Below the pieces are notes generated by a model. The model saw only the letters and a program-made list of their open reading frames with translations, was not told the DNA's origin and searched no databases. A program made the translations under genes and the position numbers. Shown in pieces: positions 1-12,361 of a stretch of DNA of 64,000 bases (position 1 is its first letter; each line of letters opens with the position of its first letter). This DNA is from Candidatus Mycobacterium methanotrophicum (GTDB lineage: Bacteria; Actinomycetota; Actinomycetes; Mycobacteriales; Mycobacteriaceae): NCBI RefSeq assembly GCF_023515995.1, contig NZ_CP097320.1, positions 2,294,001-2,358,000 of the forward strand, given 5' to 3'.

Positions 1-303
1 CCGGCCCCTGCGCGGCCCGCGCGCTTTCGCTTACCGCTGTGTGCGCTGCATAGCCACGTGAGCAAGCTGCAGCCAGTACAAGCAAGGCAGTTCCAGCAGC
101 CAGGGCCTTTCGCGCAGATGGCCTACCGAACATTGGACCGCTCCGGGTTCGACGCCAGCTTCATCTTTCAGACACCTACGGCCCAGGCTATGTCACCGGT
201 GCGATCCGCGGTCATGATCTGGAAAACGGCGACTTCTACCGGTAGCCCTGCATACTCCGTCGTATTGCTGGACCGTGCGGCGGGAGTGGGAGGCGTCGGT
301 CTG
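1..303 (+). other. window edge, possible 3' end of an unrecognised gene
   Basis: No recognisable complete gene lies here. One plus-strand frame ends with a stop at 243-245 and reads DTYGPGYVTGAIRG then HDLENGDFYR before the stop, which looks like coding sequence. Upstream of about 168 a different frame looks better (YRTLDRSGFDASFIF), so a frameshift is possible. The stretch would converge on the minus-strand NlpC/P60 gene. I could not name a family. Confidence 0.25.
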
Positions 304-1383
304 TCACCGCGGTTGGTCGAGGTAGCGGCGCGCGCCCCAGTAGTTTTCGTCCAGCCGAACCGGGGTGACGCGCACTGCTGTCCCCGCGTTGAATGCCTCG
401 ATCATCTCGCCATTCCCGGAATACATGGCCACGTGGTAGATCGCCCCGGGATTGTCGTCCCTGCTGCCGTGCGAATAGAAAAGCAGATCGCCGGGCTGGA
501 ACTCGGATTCGTCGACGCGGCTGCCCTTGCTGTCGGCGGCCTGCGGGCCGGCATCGCGGGGGAGGGTGATGCCGTAAACCTGATAGACGGTGGAGGTGAA
601 ACCGGAGCAGTCGAACCCGAACCCGGCACGGCCGCCCCATAGGTAGGGGACGCCCACGAACACGGCGGCGAATCGGGCCAGCTCGGCGCCCGTGGGATGC
701 GGTATGTCCGTGGGTTTTTCGTAGACCGCCACCGTTCGGGCATCCAGCCACCTCTGGCCGCGACCAGGAGTGGCCACCAAAACCGCCTTGTCGGCGCGGC
801 TCAGGACCGGAAGCCTGCTGTTCGTACTGATCTCGAGGTCGCGATCGGAGAGTCCGGAATCGCGATACAACCACGTGGTGACACCGCGGTCGGCGAGCGC
901 GAGGGGCGCGGACTTCTTCAATTCGCCAAAGGCCGGGTCGGTCGTCAACTGGGCCTTGGGAATCCAGCCGGGATAACCCAGGGCATTGGCCGGTGCGGGC
1001 TGGCCGGGGACCACTACCTGGTCCCAGTCGCCCTGCTCCCGGACCACGGAGACGCGGTCGCCGAAGAGGGCCTGCGTCTGGGTGAGATTGTCCGAGCTGA
1101 GCGTTTCCTGCTGCTCCGGGGTCATATCCGATAGCCAGCCGCGAATATCGACGGGATTTGTCAGGGCGGGATGATCGACCGGACGCGGGCTCTGCGGCGT
1201 GCTCCACACCGTGGCCACCGAAACGGTGACGTAGGCGCTAGACCCCGACGACGGGGCGCGGTCGACCTGCGGGGAGCCGTCGACATGCGCAGCGGTTGCG
1301 CATGCCGCCACCAGCCCGCTGGACAAGACACCGGCAAGCACTTTTCGGGTGATGCGCCCGGTTGCTGGTCTGGTCATAACCAC
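304..1383 (-). CDS. NlpC/P60-family putative lipoprotein peptidase
   Basis: This is a probable cell-wall hydrolase of the NlpC/P60 (gamma-D-glutamyl-meso-diaminopimelate endopeptidase) superfamily, acting outside the membrane. The N-terminus has a hydrophobic signal ending in LVAAC, which fits a lipobox. Residues about 50-230 form an SH3-like targeting region ([25 protein letters not shown]). The C-terminal domain carries the catalytic cysteine in FDCSGF (about residue 258) and the histidine in YHVAMY, and the domain is entered through [13 protein letters not shown] at 1383 opens the frame and an ATG at 1377 is an alternative start. The gene is divergent from aroC. The substrate is inferred from the family only. 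Confidence 0.85.
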   Translation of the reverse strand: MVMTRPATGRITRKVLAGVLSSGLVAACATAAHVDGSPQVDRAPSSGSSAYVTVSVATVWSTPQSPRPVDHPALTNPVDIRGWLSDMTPEQQETLSSDNLTQTQALFGDRVSVVREQGDWDQVVVPGQPAPANALGYPGWIPKAQLTTDPAFGELKKSAPLALADRGVTTWLYRDSGLSDRDLEISTNSRLPVLSRADKAVLVATPGRGQRWLDARTVAVYEKPTDIPHPTGAELARFAAVFVGVPYLWGGRAGFGFDCSGFTSTVYQVYGITLPRDAGPQAADSKGSRVDESEFQPGDLLFYSHGSRDDNPGAIYHVAMYSGNGEMIEAFNAGTAVRVTPVRLDENYWGARRYLDQPR

Positions 1384-1534
1384 CGCGAGTATCCCACCAC
1401 GGCAATGCCGACACGGGGTTTACGGGGCGACCCGAGGTCACGGCAATTCCCGCGCACTTTTTCGCAGTAGGTTCACGTTGGGCGCAGGGGGCAGGCTTAG
1501 GCGACGACAGAGCCCACGTGGGAAGATGGGACTC

Positions 1535-2749
1535 GTGTTGCGATGGACCACTGCTGGGGAATCCCACGGCCGCGCGTTGGTGGCCGTGCTGGAGGGCATG
1601 GTCGCCGGGGTCAGCCTGACGTCGGAAGACATCGCCGACCAGCTGGCCCGCCGCCGGCTCGGCTACGGCCGCGGCGCCCGGATGAAATTCGAACGCGACC
1701 AGGTCACCATGCTGGCCGGCGTCCGGCACGGCATGACCTTGGGTGGTCCGATCGCCATCGAGATCGGCAACACCGAATGGCCGAAGTGGGAAACGGTGAT
1801 GGCCCCGGATCCCGTGGACCAAGGGCAACTAGACGAGGAAGGCGGGGCGCGCAACGCCCCGCTGACCCGGCCGCGGCCCGGCCACGCCGACTACGCCGGC
1901 ATGCTCAAGTACGGCTTCGACGACGCCCGCCCGGTGCTCGAGCGGGCCAGCGCCCGCGAGACCGCCGCGCGGGTGGCCGCCGGGACCGTCGCCCGGCAGT
2001 TCCTGCGGCAAGCCCTGGGTGTCGAAGTGCTGTCCCACGTCATCTCGATCGGCGAATCGGAGCCCTACGACGGTCCGCCGCCGCAGGCCGGCGACCTCGA
2101 CGCGATCGACGACAGCCCGGTGCGCGCCTTCGACAAGTCGGCCGAGAAAGCCATGATCACCGAGATCGAAGCCGCCAAGCGCGACGGCGACACCCTCGGT
2201 GGTGTGGTGGAGGCCGTCGCGATGGGCCTACCCGTCGGACTCGGATCCTTCACCAGCGGCGACAACCGGCTCGACAGCCAGCTCGCCGCCGCGGTGATGG
2301 GCATCCAGGCGATCAAGGGCGTCGAGATCGGCGACGGGTTCACCACCGCGCGCCGGCGCGGCAGCCGCGCCCACGACGAGATGTATCCCGGACCCGACGG
2401 CGTCGTCCGCTCGACCAACCGGGCCGGCGGCCTGGAAGGCGGCATGACCAACGGCGAGCCGCTGCGGGTACGCGCGGCGATGAAGCCGATCTCGACCGTG
2501 CCGCGCGCGCTGGCCACCGTCGACATGGCGACCGGTGACGAGGCTGTCGCGATCAACCAGCGCTCCGACGTGTGTGCGGTACCGGCCGCCGGCGTGGTGG
2601 TCGAAACGATGGTTGCGCTGGTGTTGGCCCGCGCGGCGCTGGAGAAATTCGGCGGCGACTCGCTGGCCGAGACCCGCCGCAACCTCGAGGCCTATCTGCT
2701 TTCGGTGGGCGCGCGCGAACCGGCCGCTGAAATCCGGGTGCCAGGGTAA
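1535..2749 (+). CDS. aroC: chorismate synthase
   Basis: This enzyme converts 5-enolpyruvylshikimate-3-phosphate to chorismate using reduced FMN, the last common step to aromatic amino acids, folate, menaquinone and mycobactin. The 404-residue protein matches the actinobacterial family end to end: an N-terminal [12 protein letters not shown] motif, [11 protein letters not shown], the SRAHDEM loop and the C-terminal [13 protein letters not shown] motif. GTG at 1535 (MLRW-type N-terminus) is preferred over upstream starts because the family begins there, and a purine-rich GGGAAGA lies just before it. aroK follows 4 bp after the stop, so aroC heads the aroCKBQ operon. The gene is often called aroF in M. 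tuberculosis. Confidence 0.96.
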   Translation: MLRWTTAGESHGRALVAVLEGMVAGVSLTSEDIADQLARRRLGYGRGARMKFERDQVTMLAGVRHGMTLGGPIAIEIGNTEWPKWETVMAPDPVDQGQLDEEGGARNAPLTRPRPGHADYAGMLKYGFDDARPVLERASARETAARVAAGTVARQFLRQALGVEVLSHVISIGESEPYDGPPPQAGDLDAIDDSPVRAFDKSAEKAMITEIEAAKRDGDTLGGVVEAVAMGLPVGLGSFTSGDNRLDSQLAAAVMGIQAIKGVEIGDGFTTARRRGSRAHDEMYPGPDGVVRSTNRAGGLEGGMTNGEPLRVRAAMKPISTVPRALATVDMATGDEAVAINQRSDVCAVPAAGVVVETMVALVLARAALEKFGGDSLAETRRNLEAYLLSVGAREPAAEIRVPG

Positions 2750-2753
2750 AGCG

Positions 2754-4516
<1,763 letters not shown>

Positions 4517-4520
4517 CGCC

Positions 4521-4545
4521 GGCGACGATGCAGAGCGAAGCGATG
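4521..4545 (+). repeat. 25-bp intergenic repeat, copy 1 (MIRU-like)
   Basis: The 25 bases here recur exactly at 62983-63007, both times between two genes of a same-strand operon (aroB/aroQ and ribBA/ribH). Both copies contain the core GATGCAGAGCGAAGCGATG. The position inside operons resembles mycobacterial interspersed repetitive units. Assignment to that family is inference. Confidence 0.6.
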
Positions 4546-4559
4546 CGCAGGAGCGGCGC

Positions 4560-4994
4560 ATGACGCAGGTCAATGTCATCAACGGGCCCAACCTCGGCCG
4601 ACTGGGACGGCGGGAACCCGAGGTCTACGGCGACACCACCCACGCCGACCTGGTCGCGATGATCGAACGCGAAGCGGCCGAGCTAGGGCTGAAAGTCGTT
4701 GTGCGGCAAAGCGACAGCGAGGCTGCGCTGTTGGACTGGATTCATCTGGCCGCCGACGGAGGAGAACCCGTGATCCTCAACGCCGGCGGGCTGACGCACA
4801 CATCGGTGGCGCTGCGAGATGCCTGCACCGAGCTGAGCGCGCCGCTGATCGAGGTGCACATCTCCAACGTGTATGCGCGCGAAGAGTTTCGGCGCCACTC
4901 GTATTTGAGCGCCATCGCGACGGGGGTGATCGCCGGACTCGGCGTGCAGGGCTACCTGCTGGCGCTGCGTTACCTGGCCAGCGTCTGGCGCTAG
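4560..4994 (+). CDS. aroQ: type II 3-dehydroquinate dehydratase
   Basis: This enzyme dehydrates 3-dehydroquinate to 3-dehydroshikimate. It is the small dodecameric type II enzyme (144 residues). Family motifs are intact: [20 protein letters not shown] at the N-terminus with the catalytic Arg/Tyr lid, [29 protein letters not shown] and the C-terminal [17 protein letters not shown] with the active-site His. ATG at 4560 is preceded by GGAGCGG. The stop codon overlaps the stop of the convergent membrane gene in the sequence CTAG, so the two genes end tail to tail with no spacer. M. tuberculosis calls it aroD (Rv2537c). Confidence 0.96.
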   Translation: MTQVNVINGPNLGRLGRREPEVYGDTTHADLVAMIEREAAELGLKVVVRQSDSEAALLDWIHLAADGGEPVILNAGGLTHTSVALRDACTELSAPLIEVHISNVYAREEFRRHSYLSAIATGVIAGLGVQGYLLALRYLASVWR

Positions 4995-5524
4995 TCTTCG
5001 TCCTCGGTAGGGATCGCCGCGGCGGCCTGCTCCGCGCGGACCGCGGCAAAAACGTCGGTGTCGGCTCGACCTTCCTCACCGCCGCCGCCTTTGGGCGCGT
5101 AGGCGCCGGCGCGGTCGATCAGGTAGCGGCCAGCTGTCACCCCGCTGATCCCACCCAGAAACACCAGCAGCGCGGTGAAGGCGGCGAACACGGTGAGCTC
5201 GTTGATCAGCCCACCGACGTATAGCGCCTTATAGAACACCGCGATCAGCCACGTCACGGCGCCGCTGAGCGCCCCGGCCGCCAAACCGGCGAGCAGCCAC
5301 GTCATCGCCAGGTCGGAGCGGCGGTCCGGGTCCGGGTTGGCGGCGGCGTCGGCACGCCCGTCGACCAGCCCCAAGAAGACCACTCCGGCCAGGAACAGAA
5401 TCAGCAGCACAATGCTGATCAGCCCGGCTTGCGTCTGCCACACCTGGATGAGCGATCCCTGAATCAGGCGGACGACGACCATCGCACCGCCGAAGATCAA
5501 GCCGCGCAGCATCCAGTTGGTCAT
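4991..5524 (-). CDS. four-TM membrane protein (Rv2536-like)
   Basis: This 177-residue integral membrane protein has unknown function. About four hydrophobic segments can be seen: [53 protein letters not shown] and [19 protein letters not shown]. They are followed by an acidic, alanine-rich cytoplasmic tail (GGGGEEG, TEDED). By position it corresponds to Rv2536, which also lies opposed between aroQ and pepQ in M. tuberculosis. ATG at 5524 is chosen because the membrane topology starts there; open frame further upstream is antisense to pepQ. It is divergent from pepQ with a 33-bp gap. Confidence 0.82.
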   Translation of the reverse strand: MTNWMLRGLIFGGAMVVVRLIQGSLIQVWQTQAGLISIVLLILFLAGVVFLGLVDGRADAAANPDPDRRSDLAMTWLLAGLAAGALSGAVTWLIAVFYKALYVGGLINELTVFAAFTALLVFLGGISGVTAGRYLIDRAGAYAPKGGGGEEGRADTDVFAAVRAEQAAAAIPTEDED

Positions 5525-5557
5525 GGGGCCACAGCGTAGCGAGTACCGTTGTCGTGC

Positions 5558-6649
5558 GTGACACGTTCCCAGCGGCGAGCCGCGCTCGGGGCGCGGCTTC
5601 GTGCGGCCGAATTGGACGCAATGCTGGTCAGCGACCTGATCAACGTGCGCTACCTGTGCGGTTTCACCGGGTCCAACGCGGCTTTCCTGGTGTTCGCCGA
5701 CGATCGGCCGCCGGTGCTGGCCACCGACGGCCGCTACCGCACCCAGGCCGCCCAGCAGGCACCCGACGTGGAGGTGGCCATCGAGCGGGCCTGCGGGCGT
5801 CACCTGGCCGGGCGGGCCGCGTCCGCCGGCGTGCGGCGGCTGGGCTTCGAGAGCCATGTGGTCACCGTGGACGGGTTCGACGCGCTGGCCGGCGAATTGG
5901 CGCAGGCCGGAACTGAGCTGGTCCGCGCCTCGCGGACGGTGGAAGCGCTGCGCGAAGTCAAGGACGCCGGGGAAGTGGCGCTGCTGCGGTTGGCCTGCGA
6001 AGCCGCCGACGCGGCGCTCACCGACCTGGTGGCCGGCGGCGGGCTGCGGCCCGGCCGGACCGAACGCGAGGTGGCACGCGAGCTGGAGGCGTTGCTGCTC
6101 GATCACGGCGCCGACGGCGTCTCATTCGAGACGATCGTGGCCAGCGGGGCGAATTCGGCGATCCCTCATCACCGGCCCACCGATGCGGTGCTGGCCGCCG
6201 GCGACTTCGTCAAGATCGACTTCGGTGCCCTGGTCGGCGGCTACCACTCGGATATGACCCGCACGTTTGTGCTGGATAAGCCCGCCGATTGGCAGCGGGA
6301 GATCTACGAGCTGGTCAGCGCCGCGCAGCGAGCCGGTCGTGATGCGTTGCAGGCCGGCGCGAACCTGGCCGACATCGATGCAGCATCGCGCCGCGTGATC
6401 ACCGACGCCGGGTACGGCGAGCTCTTCGGCCACGGCCTGGGCCACGGGGTGGGGCTGCAGATCCACGAAGCGCCAGGGATCAACGCGACGGCCGCCGGTA
6501 CACTACTGGCGGGCTCCGTGGTCACCGTGGAGCCCGGTGTCTACTTACCCGACCGCGGCGGTGTCCGCATCGAGGACACGCTCGTCGTAGCGAACGGGCA
6601 GACCCCAGAATTACTGACCCAGTTCCCCAAGGAATTGGCCATCCTGTAG
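5558..6649 (+). CDS. pepQ: M24-family Xaa-Pro aminopeptidase / prolidase
   Basis: This cytoplasmic metallopeptidase of the creatinase/prolidase fold is expected to release N-terminal residues ahead of proline. The N-terminal domain ([20 protein letters not shown]) precedes the catalytic pita-bread domain. Dinuclear metal ligands are visible: two Asp in [20 protein letters not shown], His in [14 protein letters not shown], Glu in [10 protein letters not shown] and Glu in GVRIEDT. GTG at 5558 gives the family N-terminus VTRSQRR. efp follows after 14 bp, matching the Rv2535c-Rv2534c pair. The in vivo substrate is unknown. Confidence 0.93.
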   Translation: MTRSQRRAALGARLRAAELDAMLVSDLINVRYLCGFTGSNAAFLVFADDRPPVLATDGRYRTQAAQQAPDVEVAIERACGRHLAGRAASAGVRRLGFESHVVTVDGFDALAGELAQAGTELVRASRTVEALREVKDAGEVALLRLACEAADAALTDLVAGGGLRPGRTEREVARELEALLLDHGADGVSFETIVASGANSAIPHHRPTDAVLAAGDFVKIDFGALVGGYHSDMTRTFVLDKPADWQREIYELVSAAQRAGRDALQAGANLADIDAASRRVITDAGYGELFGHGLGHGVGLQIHEAPGINATAAGTLLAGSVVTVEPGVYLPDRGGVRIEDTLVVANGQTPELLTQFPKELAIL

Positions 6650-6663
6650 GAGATTGCGCGACT

Positions 6664-7221
6664 GTGGCAAGCACTGCCGATTTCAAGAACGGACTGGTGC
6701 TGGCGATCGACGGCCAGCTATGGCAAATCGTCGAATTCCAGCACGTCAAACCCGGCAAAGGACCGGCGTTCGTGCGGACCAAGCTCAAGAACGTGGTCTC
6801 GGGCAAGGTGGTCGACAAGACCTACAACGCGGGCGTGAAGGTGGAGACCGCCACCGTGGACCGGCGCGACACCACCTACCTCTACCGCGACGGGTCCGAT
6901 TTCGTGTTCATGGACAGCCAGGATTACGAGCAGCACCCGCTGCCGGAGTCCCTGGTTGGCAACGCGTCCCGGTTTTTGCTGGAGGGGATGCCGGTGCAGA
7001 TTGCCTTCCACAACGGCGCGCCGCTGTACCTCGAGCTGCCGGTGACCGTCGAACTGGAAGTCACGCACACCGAGCCGGGTCTGCAGGGCGATCGGTCCAG
7101 CGCCGGCACCAAGCCGGCCACGCTGGAAACCGGAGCGCAGATCAATGTGCCGTTGTTCGTCAACACCGGCGACAAGCTCAAGGTCGATTCCCGCGACGGT
7201 AGCTATCTGGGCCGTGCCTGA
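6664..7221 (+). CDS. efp: elongation factor P
   Basis: This ribosome-binding factor relieves stalling at polyproline stretches. Its 185 residues contain the KOW-like N-terminal domain ([20 protein letters not shown]), the loop [10 protein letters not shown] with the tip lysine, and two OB domains ending in [20 protein letters not shown] at 6664 follows the ribosome-binding stretch GGAGATT near the pepQ stop. nusB begins inside its last codons, so efp and nusB are translationally coupled. Which lysine modification, if any, is used cannot be told from this window. Confidence 0.96.
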   Translation: MASTADFKNGLVLAIDGQLWQIVEFQHVKPGKGPAFVRTKLKNVVSGKVVDKTYNAGVKVETATVDRRDTTYLYRDGSDFVFMDSQDYEQHPLPESLVGNASRFLLEGMPVQIAFHNGAPLYLELPVTVELEVTHTEPGLQGDRSSAGTKPATLETGAQINVPLFVNTGDKLKVDSRDGSYLGRA

Positions 7222-7699
7222 TCAGGCCAAGCCGGCGAGGGCCGTCAAGGGGCGACATCAGGCCCGCAAACGCGCGGTCGACTTGTTGTTCGAAGCCGAA
7301 GCCCGCGGGCTGACACCGGCCGAGGCGGCCGACGCCCGCACCGCGCTGGCGCAGGCGAAGCCTGACGTTGCGCCGCTGCACCCGTACACGGCGACGGCGG
7401 CCCGTGGTGTCACCGAGCACGCGGCACACATCGACGATTTGATCGCCTCGCATCTACAGGGCTGGACGCTAGAACGGCTGCCCGCCGTGGACCGGGCCAT
7501 CCTGCGGGTCGCGGTCTGGGAGTTGCTGCACGCCGACGACGTCCCCGCTCCGGTCGCCGTCGACGAGGCGGTTCAGCTGGCCAAGGAGCTGTCCACCGAC
7601 GATTCGCCGGGCTTCGTCAACGGCGTGCTCGGCCAAGTGATGCTGGTGACGCCGCAGATCCGGGCGGCCGCTGAGGCGGTTCGCGAACACAGGTCATGA
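7214..7699 (+). CDS. nusB: transcription antitermination factor NusB
   Basis: NusB pairs with S10/NusE on boxA RNA during rRNA transcription. The 161-residue all-helical protein shows the family core [20 protein letters not shown], then [53 protein letters not shown] and [11 protein letters not shown] at 7214 overlaps the efp stop by 8 bp. The next gene begins at the nusB stop (ATGA). The gene order efp-nusB-small membrane protein is that of Rv2534c-Rv2532c. Confidence 0.95.
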   Translation: MPDQAKPARAVKGRHQARKRAVDLLFEAEARGLTPAEAADARTALAQAKPDVAPLHPYTATAARGVTEHAAHIDDLIASHLQGWTLERLPAVDRAILRVAVWELLHADDVPAPVAVDEAVQLAKELSTDDSPGFVNGVLGQVMLVTPQIRAAAEAVREHRS

Positions 7700-8094
7700 C
7701 TCGGCTTGAGCTGCGTGTCGTCATCGCCGTCGTGCTGGCGGCGACGGTCGTGCTGGGCGCGGTTTTCTGCGCGGCCTACGGGCAGGCGGCGATCGCGGCG
7801 GCGCTGGCGATCTATGCGTTGGGCGTCGGGGCGTGGCTCTATCACTCGATCGAGCGCTACGTGCTGGCCCGGCGTATTGACACGGTTCGGTCGGCGGCGC
7901 AGCCACTCCGGCCGTTGCTTCCGTTGATGGCCGCGATCATGGGCTTGACGCAGGCTGTGGTGAGATCGCTCTCCGACGTCACCGACGCGGCGCCGCGCCG
8001 GTGGGATCTTCCGGTTCGGCGGTGGATGGAGATCACCCGCGGCGATCGCCGGGTCAAAGATGGCAACGACGACCTCGACGACCTCGACGACTGA
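7696..8094 (+). CDS. small two-TM protein (Rv2532c-like)
   Basis: This 132-residue protein has unknown function. Two adjacent hydrophobic helices ([22 protein letters not shown] and [19 protein letters not shown]) form an N-terminal membrane hairpin. A basic cytoplasmic region ([12 protein letters not shown]) and an acidic Asp-rich end ([11 protein letters not shown]) follow. It overlaps the nusB stop by 4 bp and is therefore in the same operon. Length and position match Rv2532c. No enzymatic motif is visible. Confidence 0.8.
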   Translation: MTRLELRVVIAVVLAATVVLGAVFCAAYGQAAIAAALAIYALGVGAWLYHSIERYVLARRIDTVRSAAQPLRPLLPLMAAIMGLTQAVVRSLSDVTDAAPRRWDLPVRRWMEITRGDRRVKDGNDDLDDLDD

Positions 8095-8209
8095 GTTAGC
8101 AGATCGGTCAGTCACATCGTCTGTTGCCTCAGCGCCGAGTCTGCGGTGGCAGATGCGGCATCGACACAAAATGTTTTCATGTGGCCTGATCGAGGGACAC
8201 ACTGGCGAT

Positions 8210-10963
8210 ATGGACCGAGACGGCAGACACCCGAGGCGGCTTCACGTTTTCGCGTTGGCGGCGGTCGCGAACCCCTCGTACTCGCGCATCGACACGTGGA
8301 ACCTGCTCGACGACGCGTGCCATCAGCTGGCGGTGGTCGACCGAACCGGAATGGGCACCAGCCACGAAGCGGCCCGGGCCAAGCGCCTGATCAACCGTTT
8401 GAGTGCTTACGAGCGCTACTGGATTTATCCCGGCGCGGAGAATTTGGCGATCTTCCGGGAGTATCTCGACAACCTTGCCACGGTGAGCGTCGAGGAGAAG
8501 GTGTCGCTCGCGGTGCGGCTACTGTCCGAATACGGCGATCGCGCAGCGCTGTTCGACACCTCGACGTCGCTGGCCGACCAGGAGCTGGTGGCCCGGGCCA
8601 AAGAACAGCAGTTCTACACGGTTCTGCTCGCCGATGATTCGCCCCCCACGGCGCACGAGGGCCTGGCGGAAAGCTTGCGGGCGCTTCGCGATCCCAGCGA
8701 CGACGTGCAGTTCGAGCTCTTGATCGTCAACAGCGTCGAAGACGCGATCACCGCCGTCGCGTTGAACGGGGAGATTCAGGCGGCGATCATCCGGCACGAC
8801 ATTCCGCTGCGCGCGCGCGACCGGGTCCCGCTGATGAATTCGTTGGTCGGGGTCAACGACGGCGTGGTAGCCACCGACCGGACCTACGACTGGGTCGAAT
8901 GCGGCGAGTGGATCCGCGAACTGCGGCCAAGTATCGACCTGTACCTGCTCACCGACGAATCGATTGCTGCCGAGACCGAGGATGAGCCCGACGTCTACGA
9001 CCGCACCTTCTACCGACTCAACGATGTCACCGACCTGTACAGCACGGTCATCGCCGGTATCAGGAACCGTTACGCCACACCGTTTTTCGACGCGCTGCGG
9101 GCCTACGCGGCGCGGCCGGCCGGCCAATTCCACGCCCTTCCGGTCGCACGTGGGGCCAGTATCTTCAACTCCAAATCGCTGCATGACATGGGCGAGTTCT
9201 ACGGTCGCAACATCTTCATGGCCGAGACGTCGTCGACGTCGGGCGGGCTGGACTCCCTGCTGGACCCGCACGGCACCATCAGGGCGGCGATGGACAAAGC
9301 CGCAAAAACCTGGAACAGCGACGAGACTTATTTCGTCACCAACGGGACGTCGACGGCAAACAAGATCGTCGTGCAGGCGCTCACCCGACCTGGCGACATC
9401 GTGCTGATCGACCGCAATTGCCACAAGTCGCACCACTACGGCCTGGTGCTGGCCGGCGCATATCCGCTGTATCTGGATGCCTACGAGCTGCAGCCGTACG
9501 CGATCTACGGTGCGGTACCGCTGCAGATCATCAAAAAGGCGCTGCTCGACCTGGAGGCCGCCGGCCAGCTTGGCCGAGTGCGCATGCTGCTGCTCACCAA
9601 CTGCACGTTCGACGGTGTGGTCTACAACCCACGGCGGGTGATGGAAGAGGTGCTGGCGATCAAGCCGGACATCTGCTTCCTATGGGACGAGGCGTGGTAT
9701 GCGTTCGCCACCGCGGTGCCATGGGCGCGGCAGCGCACGGCGATGATCGCCGCCGAGCAACTCGAGTCGATGTTGTCGTCTCCGGCCTATGCGCGGGAGT
9801 ACCAAACGTGGCGCAAGGAGATGGCCGGGTTTGAACCAGGTGAGGCCCGCGCGGAGTGGATCGAGCGCCGGTTGCTGCCCGACCCGAGCCGGGCACGCGT
9901 GCGAGTTTACGCCACCCACTCCACCCACAAGTCGCTGTCGGCGCTGCGGCAGGCGTCGATGATTCATATCCGCGACCAGGATTTCAAGGCGCTCACCCGG
10001 GATGCGTTCGGTGAGGCGTTTTTGACTCATACCTCGACGTCCCCGAACCAGCAGCTGTTGGCGTCGCTGGACTTGGCTCGCCGGCAAGTCGATATCGAAG
10101 GATTCCAGCTGGTCCGAAGCGTCTACGACATGGCGCTGGTCTTCCGTCACCGCGTCCGCAAAGACCGGTTGATCAGCAAGTGGTTCCGCATCCTCGACGA
10201 GTCCGAACTGGTGCCCGACGAGTTCCGGCTATCGGCCGTCAGCTCCTACCGCCAGGTGCGCCAAGGCGCACTGGCCGAATGGAACGAGGCCTGGCGCTCC
10301 GACCAATTCGTGCTCGACCCGACGCGGGTCACGCTGTACTTGGGTCAGACCGGCATGAACGGATACGACTTCCGCGAGAAAATCCTGATGGACCGGTTCG
10401 GCATCCAGATCAACAAGACCTCGATCAACAGCGTGCTGTTGATCTTCACCATCGGCGTCACCTGGTCAAGCGTGCACTATCTGCTCGACGTGCTGCGCCG
10501 AGTGGCCACTGATTTCGATCGCGGCCAGGCCGCGGCCAGCCGCGACGATCGTGCTCTGCACCGACGCCGGGTGGAAGAGATCACCGAGGATCTGCCGCCG
10601 CTGCCGGACTTCAGTGAATTCGACGCCGCGTTCCGCCCCGATGGGGTCAGCTCGTTCGGCGATATGCGCTCTGCGTTCTACGCCGGATACGAGGAATCCG
10701 ACCGCGAGCATGTCCTGATTGGCGAGGCCGGCCGACGGCTTGCCGAGGGTAAGGTGCTGGTGTCGACCACCTTCGTCGTGCCCTATCCGCCCGGCTTCCC
10801 GGTTCTTGTTCCCGGGCAGGTCGTCTCCAAGGAAATCGTTTATTTCCTCGCTCAACTCGACGTCAAGGAAATCCACGGATACAACCGTGATCTCGGGTTG
10901 TCGGTGTTCACCGAGGGGGCGCTGAAACGGATTGCCGCAGCGGCACCCTCGCGCCGAACGTGA
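8210..10963 (+). CDS. PLP-dependent Orn/Lys/Arg decarboxylase-family protein (Rv2531c-like)
   Basis: This large fold-type I PLP protein (917 residues from ATG 8210) is related to Orn/Lys/Arg decarboxylases. The N-terminal ~300 residues form a wing/regulator-like region. The PLP domain follows, with FVTNGTSTANKIV, IDRNCHKSHHYGL, LLLTNCTFDGVVYNPRR, the cofactor Asp in CFLWDEAWYAFAT and the Schiff-base lysine in THSTHKSLSALRQAS. The C-terminal domain contains TTFVVPYPPGFPVLVPGQ. The end, soon after GLSVFTEGALKRI, is shorter than in M. tuberculosis Rv2531c. The start was chosen from the family N-terminus (RPRRLHV-like) and its ribosome site is weak. The true substrate is unproven. Confidence 0.88.
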   Translation: MDRDGRHPRRLHVFALAAVANPSYSRIDTWNLLDDACHQLAVVDRTGMGTSHEAARAKRLINRLSAYERYWIYPGAENLAIFREYLDNLATVSVEEKVSLAVRLLSEYGDRAALFDTSTSLADQELVARAKEQQFYTVLLADDSPPTAHEGLAESLRALRDPSDDVQFELLIVNSVEDAITAVALNGEIQAAIIRHDIPLRARDRVPLMNSLVGVNDGVVATDRTYDWVECGEWIRELRPSIDLYLLTDESIAAETEDEPDVYDRTFYRLNDVTDLYSTVIAGIRNRYATPFFDALRAYAARPAGQFHALPVARGASIFNSKSLHDMGEFYGRNIFMAETSSTSGGLDSLLDPHGTIRAAMDKAAKTWNSDETYFVTNGTSTANKIVVQALTRPGDIVLIDRNCHKSHHYGLVLAGAYPLYLDAYELQPYAIYGAVPLQIIKKALLDLEAAGQLGRVRMLLLTNCTFDGVVYNPRRVMEEVLAIKPDICFLWDEAWYAFATAVPWARQRTAMIAAEQLESMLSSPAYAREYQTWRKEMAGFEPGEARAEWIERRLLPDPSRARVRVYATHSTHKSLSALRQASMIHIRDQDFKALTRDAFGEAFLTHTSTSPNQQLLASLDLARRQVDIEGFQLVRSVYDMALVFRHRVRKDRLISKWFRILDESELVPDEFRLSAVSSYRQVRQGALAEWNEAWRSDQFVLDPTRVTLYLGQTGMNGYDFREKILMDRFGIQINKTSINSVLLIFTIGVTWSSVHYLLDVLRRVATDFDRGQAAASRDDRALHRRRVEEITEDLPPLPDFSEFDAAFRPDGVSSFGDMRSAFYAGYEESDREHVLIGEAGRRLAEGKVLVSTTFVVPYPPGFPVLVPGQVVSKEIVYFLAQLDVKEIHGYNRDLGLSVFTEGALKRIAAAAPSRRT

Positions 10964-11150
10964 AACCATGGCGATGCACGCGCCGGCATTCCGCGTAGTA
11001 CGGAAGTCCCCGCGCGATTGAATCACCGCGAGGGTCGCGGGCAACCGGCTGGAAAAGCGGGCCGGTGTCTTCGAGTGCCGGCCGACGCAGCAGCAGCCGG
11101 GAGCCTGCGATGCGCTCAGGTGGGTGATCGGCCATCAGGTGAATCCGCCG
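10964..11150. other. intergenic, convergent gene ends
   Basis: This is the spacer between the decarboxylase and the minus-strand hydrolase. No gene or clear hairpin was recognised. Gene content to its left matches Rv2531c and to its right matches the Rv1367c/Rv1377c neighbourhood, so in M. tuberculosis coordinates this is a synteny junction. Confidence 0.5.
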
Positions 11151-12356
11151 TTACAGTCCCAAGGCGCGATAGGTGCGGTGCACGAATTTCGGTTGCACCG
11201 CCTGCAGCTTCGCCCGTGACGTGTTGCCCGCGACCGCGGCGGCGGCGTCGCCCGACAGTGTCGGCAAGTTCTGAATCAGATACAGCAGGATCAGATCCGC
11301 AGCCGGATCGGCCTGCCACCACGTCCCGTATGCGCCGGGCCAGCTGAACGTGCCAAGGCCGCCCGGGCCGAACAACGGCGCCGACTTCGCCGGATCGGTC
11401 ACCACCGACAGGTTCAGCCCGAACCCGCGGCCGATCCAGAACGGCGCACCGAGAAAGGGGTGCTGCTTTTGCTCGTCGGTGAGGCGATCGGTGCGCATCA
11501 GCCGCGCCGACTCCGGTGACAGTACCCGCACACCATCCAAAGTCCCGTCGCGCAAGAGCATTTCGGCAAACCGCAGGTAGTCGTCGGCGGTCGACCACAG
11601 CCCTCCGCCGGCGTTGCAGAACGCCGGCGGTGAGATATGCGGTTGGCCCATCGCGTCGTGTTGCAGCCGGTCGGTGTCGTCCAACCGGTACATGGTCGCC
11701 GCGCGGCGGCGGCCCTCGACCGAGACGAAGAACCCGGTGTCAACCATGCCCAGCGGCTGCAGGATCCGCTCGTCGAGCACCTCATGGAACGGCTTGCCCT
11801 CGATGCGGGACACCAGCACGCCGATGACGTCGATGGCGTGGCTGTAGGTCAGCCGCTCGCCCGGCTGATGCACCAGCGGCAGCTCGGCGAGGGCGGCGAG
11901 CCAGGCGTCCGGACCGCGGCCGAACGGCAGTCGGACGTACGCCCGGGATATCGGTCCGGCCACCGAGAACCCGTAAGCCAGGCCGCTGGTGTGGGTGAGC
12001 AGATCCTCGACCAGGATCGCCCGCTGCACCGGGTGCGTGCGATCCAGCGGCCCGCTCGGATCGTCCAGCACCCGCATGTCGGCGAACTCCGGCAGCCAGC
12101 GCACGATCGGGTCACGCAGGGCCAGCTTGCCCTCGTCGACCAGGCTCATCGCCGCGGCGACCGTGACCGGCTTGGTCATCGAGGCGACGCGAAACAGCGT
12201 GCCGCGCCGCATCGGCAGTCCGGCGTCGATGTCGCGGTAGCCGATCTCGTTGACCTGCAACAGTTTTCCGTGCTGCCAGACCACGGTCACCGCCCCGGCG
12301 AGCAAACCGGCGTCGCAGGCCTCGCGGATGGAGGCCTGATTGCCTTCGAGGTTCAC
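11151..12356 (-). CDS. beta-lactamase-fold serine hydrolase (class C / EstB-like)
   Basis: This 401-residue serine hydrolase is of the beta-lactamase family Pfam groups with class C enzymes, esterases and DD-peptidases. The nucleophile motif SxxK is SMTK in LFRVASMTKPVTV (about residue 59). The second motif is YSH in RLTYSHAIDVIG, and LLTHTSGLAYGF and FCNAGGGLWSTADDYLRF are typical of the esterase/LipD branch. No signal peptide is visible, which suggests a cytoplasmic or cell-associated enzyme. GTG at 12356 (VNLEGNQ) is chosen because sequence upstream is antisense to the methyltransferase. It may correspond to Rv1367c. The substrate is unknown. Confidence 0.82.
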   Translation of the reverse strand: MNLEGNQASIREACDAGLLAGAVTVVWQHGKLLQVNEIGYRDIDAGLPMRRGTLFRVASMTKPVTVAAAMSLVDEGKLALRDPIVRWLPEFADMRVLDDPSGPLDRTHPVQRAILVEDLLTHTSGLAYGFSVAGPISRAYVRLPFGRGPDAWLAALAELPLVHQPGERLTYSHAIDVIGVLVSRIEGKPFHEVLDERILQPLGMVDTGFFVSVEGRRRAATMYRLDDTDRLQHDAMGQPHISPPAFCNAGGGLWSTADDYLRFAEMLLRDGTLDGVRVLSPESARLMRTDRLTDEQKQHPFLGAPFWIGRGFGLNLSVVTDPAKSAPLFGPGGLGTFSWPGAYGTWWQADPAADLILLYLIQNLPTLSGDAAAAVAGNTSRAKLQAVQPKFVHRTYRALGL

Positions 12357-12361
12357 TCGGA

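Noticed and set aside
58..642. Plus-strand 194-codon frame
   Set aside because: It is antisense to the NlpC/P60 gene over most of its length, without a motif; a by-product of high G+C.
4991..6106. 371-codon reading of the membrane protein
   Set aside because: The N-terminal half is antisense to pepQ; the membrane protein begins at ATG 5524.
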